From contig NC_058518.1 in NCBI RefSeq assembly GCF_904849725.1, positions 7,150,147-7,214,146 of the forward strand: 64,000 nt of DNA. Direction: 5' to 3'. Position 1 is the stretch's first letter, and every line of letters starts with the position of its first letter. The notes beneath the pieces are model-generated. The model made no database searches. It was not told the origin of the DNA and saw nothing but the letters and a program-made list of their open reading frames with translations. Both the position numbers and the translations under genes were made by a program. This document shows, piece by piece, positions 22,856 to 32,147 of this stretch. The DNA is from Hordeum vulgare subsp. vulgare. Taxonomy: Eukaryota; Streptophyta; Magnoliopsida; Poales; Poaceae.

Positions 22856-25800
22856 ACGGGTTGAAAGAAAATGGAAGGGAACTAGGACAACCATTTTGTA
22901 TTTCACATAAGAGGGAAAGCAATGTATTGTGTGCCGCTACAACAACTCTGCCATCCACCAGCTCTTAACTATAGCCGGCCACCATACACAAAGGCGTAAC
23001 ACAACAGCCAGCCTATTACACACACCAACAAACCATCCATTGCCAAGGGCAACTCCATCCAGGTCCCATGTCCCGCCTTGTGGATTACAACCTAGTTTCT
23101 TTTCACGACGCCTCTTCCTTGAGTCCGGAAACCTTTCTCCTCCCGCACTGACCCGGCCACCAAAGCTAGGCTTGAATAAATGCGGAGGATCATCTTCTAT
23201 TGCCTTTCAGAGCTAGCAGCACTTCATCTATGCAAAACTAACAAAAGAATTGTCACCGCATGTTAATTTTTATGCCAAACAAACTAACAACAAGAAGCTA
23301 TGCATATTCTTCTTATTATTCCACTCAAATCATGGTGAAGTCAGATTTGATACAGGGGATTACTCCACTTTAAGATTATATACAATTTAAAGTTCAGAAC
23401 CGAGTGACCATACCAGCAGAGGAGAGTAGTCTACTTTGAACCATGCTTGCGCCTTTGTTCTCAAATCACGCGAGAAAACCAAAACATACAAACTGTGCGT
23501 GCTATGCAGATGTGGAGGAGGGGGGAAGCTCACCATGTTTGCTAGGATGGGCAAGCAGCCATCCGTCTGCTAGTCCTTCCACATGACCAATGTCCAGTCT
23601 ATAATGAGCAAGCTAAAAAAAGTGTAATGTATGTGTCCAGTAAACATGCACACAACAAAATAGCAATCGGCCGGTCATCTAATCTATGTAAAACAATTCA
23701 GTGATCCCACTCCTATCTTGCATTGTTTCATTGACAAAACCCATTAAAATGAGAGTCATGAATGAGTGAAAAGAAATACATGTTCTGTTATGGAGCTAGC
23801 AGTTAGGAAATAGCATGTCTAGCTTTCCAAATCAAGAAGATTTAGACAATCGAGCAACAATAGATGATCAAGCAACAGTGAAAATGACCAAATGAACTGT
23901 ACATGATCATAGGAACGATTGATATCAGGAATGCACTGTTAGGGTACATAGGACAGAACATGCCAGAATTTGATAACAACCCTAGGAATCAAACAACCAT
24001 GTCATCACTAGTAGACGAATCAGAGTTATAGTGTTTTAGAGGACATGCCATAAGGGGCTTCTTTATAACAAAGCCTGGTAAACCATCACACATATCACAC
24101 AGCCAAAACATTCCAACCACTGGCATGGAGATCAACCAAGGACCAACTGCAACCAGCACACACATTACCCAGCACGTCGACAAGGGAAACACTCCAGCGC
24201 ATGCAACACAATACCCGGCAAAAGACAAAAACTCATAGGACTAAAATTGAGGGCTAAATCCACTAATTATTTTACCATAATCACCACGAGAAGCACAAGT
24301 GCTTGCATTAGAGACCATCAGCGCAACCCAGAATCCTAGAAATTGCCATGTAATTAAATGTACCAAGGATGGATGGTCATCAGCACAAGTGCTTGCATTG
24401 CAAGACGAGTGTTTGTGACTCCTTGAGCATCTCAATGAGTTCAAATCGATTTCCGAATGCAACATCATATGTGAACTATAATTATGTGCAATAATTCTGC
24501 CAACATAAACAAAATGATACGAAAACAAGGCATGATCGTACTGAAGAAAACTAATAAAATGAGCCTACTACTAAGTTTTCCACTCATTCAAAATTCATTT
24601 GTACTTTCAAGTAATACTTTGACAAAAACTCAGGTATAACTTGGTATTTATAATATAGCAGGCCCCCAAAACAAAACGAAAATAACAAATGGCAACTCAT
24701 ATGTGACAATTCTAGTAAAAAGCAGCAGCAAGTGTGATAAAAGGAAGTTCTTGTACTAGGTTGTAGTAGCAGTTGCTAGTACCTTTCTTCACGGACAGAT
24801 GAAGAACAATAATGTTCTCTTCCTTTTCCTGACTGAGATCAGCACCACAATCTAGAATGTAACTGAAGAAGGGCGGGTTTAAGCCATCCACGGTGTGCCC
24901 CAACCTCCAGGGGAACCTTGACAATGTAACAATTTAATTCATGACACTGACAAAGACCAACATGTATATATATTAGGAAGTAGTAACAAACATGAGCAGG
25001 CTAATGGACATGGGAAGTGTGTAATCGTGTAAGGACAGGCTATGGTTTGATATATTCCAAATTATCACCATTTACATGAAAACCAAAAAGAACTGGACAT
25101 ATATTCACATGTTGAGCTATACTGTTTTTCCTGAATCCGAATAATGATAGGATGCCCAGTTTACATAGTGCCTACTCCAGCCACCAAGTCTCTAATTTAG
25201 AAAGAATGGGCTATATTCTACACTAACCCAGCAACACAGACATGATGATTCACTCCAACTGTATTTGAATATAAAATATATGTTTGGACCCCGGCTAGTC
25301 CCAGGGCCTATGCTAGTCCCAGGTTCCATTGAAACTAGTATAGAGCTTGCAAGTTGCAATTGTTGCATCAACATTGTGTACAATGATGTTTTGCCGGGGG
25401 GATGAGAATAGGAACGCGATGATGTGACACCTTTTGCACGCATCCTGGATAGGAGCAGTTAGTAGATACGTGCTTTGCCGACTACTAGAACCGTGGTCCA
25501 TGGCCATCAATACCACAAATGGAAGGACAGGCTAGTTGGTTCTGTAAATTGAAAAAAAAACATTATTTCCATGTCAAAGTATTATGATAACAATCCGAAA
25601 ATAGGAAATGGCCGATACTGAAATTTAAAGTATTGAACGTCACAAGCATGGGTACAGCTAGTGTCACACGTCCAACAATCTAAAGTGAGACTACTGCTGC
25701 TATCACTGGCAGTGGAGCAGGAAAGGCGCTAGTTTTGACAACTTGTATGTGTACTACTGCAAATGAACCAGATCAACCATGCGGCTAACTGAAAAATGGA

Positions 25801-26108
25801 AACAAAGTCCTCCACATGCCTTGGAATTATTTCTCACATGTTGACCCGACAAACAATTAACTAGTTGATTACTCGGATGTATGCAGACCGTTATTTATTT
25901 CTTCAAGTAATTTTTCGTTTCAGGTGATCCAAGTCTAGCCAGAATTGCACGAGGAATCGTACTTGCAAAATTAACTTGATGCTCGCGAGACTGGAGAGTG
26001 CTGCTACATGCACAAATTCAGTCTTCCAGGTTGACCTCTCAAATATTTTAGGTCTTGATAGATGACCATGTCATGGGCTCATGGCAACCTATGGTCACCA
26101 TAGTACTA
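22856..26108. other. Intergenic, no convincing gene
   Basis: 23234-23991 is repeated without visible change at 63243-64000. A minus-strand stretch at 24712-24924 has a weak ankyrin-like look (DCGADLSQEKEEN..VLHLSVKKG), too short and degenerate to call. Otherwise AT-rich sequence without a supported gene, RNA gene or element boundary. Copy 2 equivalent is 46312-49564. Confidence 0.5.
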
Positions 26109-27461
26109 TTAGAGTATCTCTAGCAGACCCCCTAAAAGGGCCGAACCCGCAAAATAACCGCCAAAATACAGGTCAAGGCGGAAAATGCTGCTAGACCAGA
26201 CCCCACTACCGCGTCCGGCCCGTAATTTTTTTTTGCGGGGCGCGACAAAATGCCCACCCTAACCCGCGAAAATGCAGGTTCTTCCGCCCACCCCGTCGGT
26301 GCCCTGTATATATCTAAGCGGTTAGTTGGTGGGACATTTCACCCGCGCTTTTCCCCCACCTACCGCCGCCGGGTGCCGCCTTCGATTCCGGCCGTACCAG
26401 CCGTCCGGATCATGACGGTGGGCCGCCGCAGTCCCAAGATCGGCCTCCACCACGCCCTCGTGCCTCGGCTTACCGGAAAGCTACAAATCGGTGGTTGTTT
26501 TGTCGCGACCACCAGATTGGCTTTTCCAGCCACCGTTGGCTGAACCAAAGCCATGGATTGGTCGGGAGCACCCCGCACAGCCTCGGCAAAGCGCGAGCGC
26601 CGCATGCAGGTACTGGTTCCATCCTCTAGTTGCTGGCGTCGGTTTGCCGGCAAGGACTCTTCCGGCCATCGCTTGGGCTCGGCTTGCCGATGCCACTCAT
26701 AGAGTGCGATGACTGCCTAGAAACAGTGTTGCGGCTCACATCCAACACACGGCAGCACCTCGGATGGGTATTCTTCAAATGCAGAAACGACGGGGTATGC
26801 CCTTCTTCCTCTTCTGCTTTGTCAACTTATTTGGTTAAATTATGGTAGCTTATTGAGGTGTTCATCTGTGTAGGAAGGTAGATGCTAATTTTGGTATTGG
26901 AAAGAAGAATACATCGATCTATTGATAGAAAGAAACTTAATAGATGTTCGTGCACTCCTTAGTATAATTGAACCTAACGATGCAGCTGCATGTGCAATTA
27001 GAATAGATATTAGAGGTGAATCAACGTCTAATTGTTTAGAATCAAAGCCGAAGAATGAAGAATGCAAGATGAAGAACCCCTGGATCAACAATGAATGCAT
27101 GGAGAAGATGTTGATCCAACTAGTGGGAGCAGTTATGGAAGTTGGATATCTTCTAAAATGTCTAATTGTGGTTCTTGTTTTTTTTGGTCTTGCTGTTTTA
27201 GCAATAATTTGGTGAATTATGATGTATCCAATGCCTTTGAAGAAAATAAAGAAGCAACTAAATGTGTTTTCATGCCTGAAAATGCAATGGAAATAATAGA
27301 TTTCGCAGGCCAGCGTGGGCGGCGGCCCAGCAGACCCCGTAAAATGGACCCTCATAAAAGGATATTTTGCCGCACACGCCGGTCCACAAAAGGGTTTTTC
27401 CGCGAACTGCAAACGACTTTTGCGGATCGGCTTTATACGAGGTCTGCTATAGATGCTCTTA
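26109..27461 (+). mobile_element. PIF/Harbinger-type element with GRF zinc-finger gene (copy 1)
   Basis: The element is 26112-27458, flanked by TTA at 26109-26111 and 27459-27461, the 3-bp target expected for PIF/Harbinger. The terminal repeats GAGTATCTCTAGCAGACC and, inverted, GAGCATCTATAGCAGACC differ at two of 18 positions. Subterminal zones are GC-rich with CCGCAAAA motifs. No transposase is present; the cargo is a two-exon GRF zinc-finger gene. Confidence 0.78.
26690..27215 (+). pseudogene. GRF-type zinc-finger membrane protein, one nonsense codon (copy 1)
   Basis: Exon 1 (26690-26794) encodes MPLIECDDC...RLTS..R..GWVFFKC, a GRF-type CX2C...C zinc finger. The GTATGC donor pairs with an acceptor ending at 26873. 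Exon 2 (26874-27215) continues in frame and supplies the fourth ligand and FWYWKEEYIDLL, followed by a linker and a C-terminal hydrophobic helix (about LLKCLIVVLVFFGLAVLAII). The layout of finger, linker and tail anchor is that of many grass GRF proteins. The codon between Cys and FWYW is TAA (26886-26888), where the family has an amino acid, so the product would end inside the finger. The total would be about 148 residues. Confidence 0.7.
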
Positions 27462-28380
27462 CATATAAGCAGGAGTCAAATACACGAATTCAGACTGAAG
27501 AAGCCATACGTACATGTTCCATATATTATCATCTATCATATAAATGAAGCAGGTATTTGTTCTACCCGAGCGCAACCAGAGGGGAGCAGGGGAAGGAGAG
27601 GAGCTAACCATGACTGTTATGGAGCCGATGCCGAACAGGCAGCGGGTCCAACGAAAGAGCCTACCACCACACACCTCGATGAACCCCTTGTCATCTCGTG
27701 TACCGATGGAATCCTGCTGCTGCTGCACAAGAAGGACATAACGAATGTTGATCTCAAATGGAGAAGGAAAAGAAGAAATCATGTCCTAGTAATGGATCCA
27801 GTAACAAAGACCTGTCCTAGACGCTGGAGCGGGGCTCCATGGAGTTCAGCTTGGGGGTGCCCTCCCTGGGTGAGCTTGTCGAGCCCCACCAACACGTACC
27901 AATGTTTAGCACCTGCACATGCAGTGCAAAAAAGAGGTCAATCAACATACCAAAGTGATGAGAGGTTTATGACCATTGTCAACCTGAACCCATGGTCAAT
28001 ACTGTTCGATCTAGTACTGGTTTCCGTGTGGATGTGTGCCTAGCCAGTATTCAAATTTATTGATTGAGCTCAATCCTTCTGCTCATGAACTTGCTCGTAG
28101 GGCTGCACGGTGGGTTTTTCCTGAAAAGGATGGACCTTTCATGTAGTTAATTCTGCTGGTATGACTTTAATCTTGTTCCTCCAAAATGGGGTAGAACATG
28201 GTGGTTTGATGACATATTTATCTGTTGTGGTTACTCTCAGTATCCGGCAATTACTTTCACCAACTCAAGAAATTATACGAGGCCATGAAGTTCAAAATTT
28301 TGGATAGACATGTGTCACTTTTTAAAAAGAATGTTGATACAGAAGTGCATCTCTCTCGAAGAAAAAGATACAGCTTTTTT
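27462..28380. other. Unassigned region, possible gene debris
   Basis: The plus strand contains an open stretch (within 27453-28043) with DEPLVISCTDGILLLLHKKD and VLVMDPVTKTC. It faintly recalls the C-terminal repeats of F-box-associated proteins, but no F-box or full domain is present. Near 28060-28140 a short ELNPSAHELARRAARW-like piece is seen. Neither is enough for a gene call. Copy 2 equivalent is 50918-51836. Confidence 0.3.
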
Positions 28381-29640
28381 GAAAACACATATACTATAGA
28401 TAGGCAAGAACCTGTTTTTTTTTTCTTTTCTTTTAGAACAAATATAATAGACTTGGCAAATGGCTGGACCTGTTTTACACGTTATTCAACAGAAGAGCAT
28501 ATAATGAACATTTTATTCCACAGTAATGTCAATGTGAGCACTCAAAAGCAATATGCTTCATTTCAATGGAGGAAAAAATATCCATTTGACACAGGGATAC
28601 GGTCAATTTCAACAACAAAATAGGCAACATCACAGAAAAATAGAACTCCGGTGAGATTGTAGAGGTGTTGGCAAGAGCCTCTCTCTCTCCCAATGGATGC
28701 ACACACGCGCGCAAGCTGTTGGAGCAAATTGACACAAGCAAAAACAGAGGAGGAGGAGAGCAGCACACACACAGATTTGTTTTGCAGGCAACGGATGCCT
28801 TTTTTCTTTCTTCTTGCTTGACCAACAACACACACCGGTTCTGCTTTTGATGTCCAGTTACAAAAATCATTTTCTTGTACCGAATTTGAGAGGGGAAGAT
28901 GGGTTAGAGCAGCTTACTACCTTGACGAGCGAGGAGAACCAGAGGAGGGATGTCCATGGCGTACAGAGCAGCAGCACAACAAGCAGGTGCATGTCCCCTA
29001 GAGCAGCAGTACAGCAGGCGGATGAAACAACCTTCCTCTCCCATGGCGAAGGTGCTCGATCAGGGAGAGAGAAAAGGTGAGGTGAGGAAGAGCCTACAGA
29101 AATATTACGAGACCGAAAGTTGAAGATTTTGGAGAGACATGCGCGGCCTTCTTAAAAAGAATACTGATAGAGGCAAACTAGATGTACACAAAATAGAATA
29201 GAGCAGCTCATAATGTCTAGCACTATACACAAAATAGGCAACTTCAGAGAAAAATAGTAGTCGTACTCTAGTGAGATTGTAGGGAGGCGCCAAACCAGAT
29301 GAGATCATGCGAATAACAAATCATTTTTTTGTAAAGATCTTTCAGGTAGGCAAGAACCTGTTTTTTTTTCGTTTTGAACAACTATAATAGAGCTGGCAAA
29401 TGGTTGGCTCCTTCTTACAAGTCATTCAAAAGAATAGAACAGCTCCGTGATGTCTAGCACTCGAAAGCAATATGCTTCATTTCAAAGAAGGAAAAACAAA
29501 AAGACTCATTTGACAGAATAATAGGGCCAGTTCAACAACAAAATAGGCAACGTCGCAGAAAAATACTACTCTAATGAGCTGGATCATTTTCTTGTACCAA
29601 ATCTGAGGAAATCTGAGAGGATGAGATGGGTCGGAGCAGC
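28380..29640. repeat. Degenerate direct repeats, about 945-bp offset
   Basis: Motifs AGGCAAGAACCTGTTTTTTTT (28402 and 29347), AGCAATATGCTTCATTTCAA (about 28546 and 29466) and CAACAACAAAATAGGCAAC (about 28610 and 29533) recur in order, showing an old local duplication. No gene is recognised. Copy 2 equivalent is 51836-53096. Confidence 0.7.
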
Positions 29641-29960
29641 TTATTACTTCCTTTCTGGTTTAGGGTCTTGAGCAGCAGCACATGCCTCCTCTCCCATGGT
29701 GCCTTCCACGCTCGCCATGGCCGGTGATAGGGTTCAGGTTCCTCTTGCCTGCTAGGTCGCCATGGCCGCGGGCTAGGGAGGGAGGGACTGCTGCTGGTGT
29801 GGCCATGGCATCGAGCTAGGGTTTCGTCCTGAGCTGCTGGATTCGATCTGGGGTGTAGGGAGAGAAGGGTGGCGTAGAAGGCGGAGGCCGGAAGGTCGCC
29901 GACGAGTCTGGGAGTGTGGAGCTCGCCGGTTGTCGGAGAGGGAGGTGGTCATTGGCGGCT
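29641..29960. other. GC-rich intergenic, no gene
   Basis: Rich in CCATGGC motifs and GCAGCAG; resembles 5' flanking sequence of a lost gene or element. Nothing else can be supported. Copy 2 differs at 53412 (T for C). Confidence 0.35.
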
Positions 29961-30033
29961 GGATGGGGATGGGGATGGGATGGGGATGGGGATGAGATGG
30001 GGTTGGGGTTGGGGTTGGGGGCGGGGTTGGTTG
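29961..30033 (+). repeat. G-rich microsatellite, quadruplex-capable (copy 1)
   Basis: Repeats of GGGGAT change to three units of GGGGTT, then GGGGGCGGGGTTGG, on the plus strand. More than ten runs of four or more G lie within about 70 bp. It is the strongest candidate for G-quadruplex formation in the unit. Copy 2 is at 53417-53489. Confidence 0.85.
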
Positions 30034-30471
30034 GGAATCGGGAAGGAGGGCCTATCGTCTCTACTGGTTGGTGTTTGGTTATCTTAAAAATCATTTTTAA
30101 TTGGCACCGATGGGCCTGCCCGCTGCAATAGTTCAAAACCATGAAAAATTTCATGTGGTCTTGGCGGGCCTGTACGCGCCGGTTCGAAACGAATTTTCCT
30201 TCTGGCGCGGACCAACAAGAGCGCGCGAGCCATAGAAGGTTTTCGTCATCGACGAATGCTTCTGATTGGTCAGCGTTGAGCTCTCATGGATCGATCCCCT
30301 CCTTCCATTTGGTCCATTCATTTTTTCGAATCCAACGACATACACTTCACGTCACGTGGATCATGCTCATTGCTCTCTGTATATCCCGTTTAACGATTCT
30401 AGCCTAAACTTCCTTCACCTATTATATATAAATCTAAATGTAAAACCTAATAAACATGTTCAATACAAATA

Positions 30472-30571
30472 TACTCCCTTCGTCTGGAATTACTTGTCGT
30501 AAAAGTAATAAAAATAAATGTATCTACAACTAAAATAAACCTAGATACATCCATTCCAAACGAAGGGACTA
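30472..30571. mobile_element. Stowaway-type MITE (copy 1)
   Basis: The element is about 30474-30569, with TA at both ends (30472-30473, 30570-30571) and termini CTCCCTTCGT / ACGAAGGGA, plus the internal inverted ATGTATCTA...TAGATACAT pair typical of Triticeae Stowaway MITEs. It lies 1.6 kb upstream of the beta-galactosidase start. Copy 2 is at 53928-54027. Confidence 0.88.
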
Positions 30572-30589
30572 CGAAACTAAGAAGACGTT

Positions 30590-30728
30590 CAACTTTGTTG
30601 GTATAAGTTTTTTCTTCATGTCTACCTCGTCCCGTGTTCCTCCCTCGTCTGATGGTGGACACCCGACTAGTCCCTATAAATTTGACCATCAACTTTGTTG
30701 GTATAAGTTTTTTCTTCATGTCTACCTC
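30590..30728 (+). repeat. 39-bp direct repeat, 100-bp spacing
   Basis: The repeat starting CAACTTTGTTGGTATAAG and ending CATGTCTACCTC occurs at 30590-30628 and 30690-30728, identical by eye. Copy 2 is at 54046-54184. Confidence 0.9.
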
Positions 30729-31008
30729 TCCTTTTGTTGCTATTATTTTGTCCCTATAAAAGGCACAGTGTCCACAACAGCAGCGATCAATTCATTGCAT
30801 GCAATGGTATTAATTAGAAAAATTAACATTTTTTTTTCTTTTTTTTCTCTTCGTCTTGGCCGCGATGCACAACCTAAGATGACCTATACACCAAGAAGGA
30901 GGAAGTACCTCTCCTTGATACTACCCATAGTGGGAGTAACATAGGTAGTACTCCCTCAATCTGGGTTTTATAGAGCATGTGCTTAGTTCAACTTTGTTGA
31001 TTCCATGC

Positions 31009-31285
31009 TTCATGGCGGTAAACGGGCTCAATGCAGTAAGGATCCCGGTGGGATGGTGGATTGCCACTGGAGATAACCCTCCGACTCCATACGTTGGAGG
31101 CTCTCTCCAAGCCTTGGACAACGCCTTTCGATGGGCAGAGTACGTAGTCTAATTCACGAAATTGATTTTTTTCGAAACTTATCAATACAAAATTAAAGGA
31201 ATTATGAATTAATCAACACATTTGTGGATGTATTTGTAGGGCACGCAAGCTAGGAGTGATCATAGGCTTGCAAGAAGCTCTTCGG
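31009..31285 (+). pseudogene. GH5 glucan 1,3-beta-glucosidase-like gene fragment (copy 1)
   Basis: Frame 31009-31140 encodes FMAVNGLNAVRIPVGWWIA followed by PPTPYVGGSLQALDNAFRWAE, the conserved strand-3/4 region of plant GH5 exo-beta-glucanase-like proteins. After an intron-like gap, 31241-31285 continues with ARKLGVIIGL, the next conserved strand. The available GT (31144) and AG (31239) leave the two pieces one base out of frame. The catalytic glutamates and both ends of the enzyme are missing. It is a captured or decayed fragment, not a gene. Copy 2 is at 54465-54741. Confidence 0.75.
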
Positions 31286-31312
31286 TTGGGATTATTTCTC
31301 AATCAACTTTCA

Positions 31313-31404
31313 CTTTTGGCTATGTTGATGCAATTTCAAACAATGCTTTAGGTTGAATGGCCTACCACAGGAAGCTTCCGTGTCCTTGTACCTTTCTTAC
31401 AGAA
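31313..31404. other. Fragment shared with NAM-associated pseudogene
   Basis: TTTTGGCTATGTTGATGCAA and the following 70 bp match 62823-62914, an internal part of the NAM-associated pseudogene (minus strand), with several changes. It is directly fused to the GH5 fragment on one side and a copia tail on the other. Copy 2 is at 54769-54860. Confidence 0.7.
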
Positions 31405-31848
31405 TTTCTACCACAGGGAGTTTTTCCACATGGTTTCTCACGAAAGGTTTTTAATGAGGCAATATCAATGCAAGCATGGACGATATATGTCATTTTCTCT
31501 TTATTTTCCCACTGGGTTTTAGAAGGAGTTTTTCATGGCATATTGTATGTTTTCTTCTCAATTTTTTCCACAGGGTTTTGGAGGAGAACATTTCAAAGAT
31601 GATGGGTCTCAAGGACAAGCGAGGATTAGGGGGTGTTAGGATTTATTTTAAACTAATTATAATAATTAGGGAATAATCCTCCCTTGTACAGAACCGCTTC
31701 GTGCGGGTTGCTAGCCAACCGACGCGACGGTTTTTTCACGACCCCCACGAGCGGACGCATCCGTTCGTGGCGACGGTTAATTCCCTGTGTATTTAATCCT
31801 CATGGATCATCAATGAAAGAGACAGTTCGATCAAATCATACTTTCACA
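31405..31848 (+). mobile_element. Copia 3' tail with short 215-bp LTR (copy 1)
   Basis: Sequence with repeated CCACAGGG and GGTTTT(A/G)GAAGGAG motifs, typical of the spacer between copia pol and 3' LTR, runs into a purine-rich GCGAGGATTAGGGGG tract. An LTR follows at 31634-31848, starting TGTTAGGATTT and ending TTTCACA. The 5' part of the element is missing. The LTR ends 300 bp upstream of the beta-galactosidase start codon and lies in the same orientation, so it could add promoter sequence. Copy 2 is at 54861-55304. Confidence 0.65.
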
Positions 31849-32147
31849 GATGCATGTGCTCTCTCATCGCGACTCTCTCCCTTCCTAATCAAAGAATAGA
31901 TAAAACGAATAGACCATCTGATTTAAAACAAGAGTCCATGTGAATATGCACTTCCATATACACACGCGTGCTTATCCTACTAATCCATGGCTCTAACGCA
32001 GTTTGTTAGCTGCACGCATGAGTGCGTGCGTGGCTCTTTGCTTATCCTACTAATCCACGCCAATATATCTTTCTTTCCCCAATAAATACACACGGCCGGC
32101 GGTGCGTGCGTGCATCCTTTCTTCTCCCTAGCTAGCAGCTTCTCGCC
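31849..32147 (+). promoter_or_regulatory. Proximal promoter and 5' UTR of beta-galactosidase (copy 1)
   Basis: A TATA-like ATAAATA lies at 32082-32088, 60 bp before the start codon, and another TATA-like CAATATATC is at about 32060-32068. The 17-bp element CTTATCCTACTAATCCA is directly repeated at 31971-31987 and 32041-32057, 70 bp apart. GATA-reverse (TTATC) motifs sit inside both. Copy 2 equivalent is 55305-55603. Confidence 0.5.

Noticed and set aside
24712..24924. Ankyrin-like stretch on the minus strand
   Set aside because: One weak repeat only, no neighbouring repeats; could be chance.
26885..27412. 175-codon minus-strand frame with hydrophobic segments
   Set aside because: It is the antisense of the GRF zinc-finger gene exon 2 and the Harbinger subterminal region.
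27453..28043. 196-codon open frame, possible F-box-associated protein
   Set aside because: Only two short motifs are suggestive, no F-box or start context is visible, and the frame runs through unrelated sequence.
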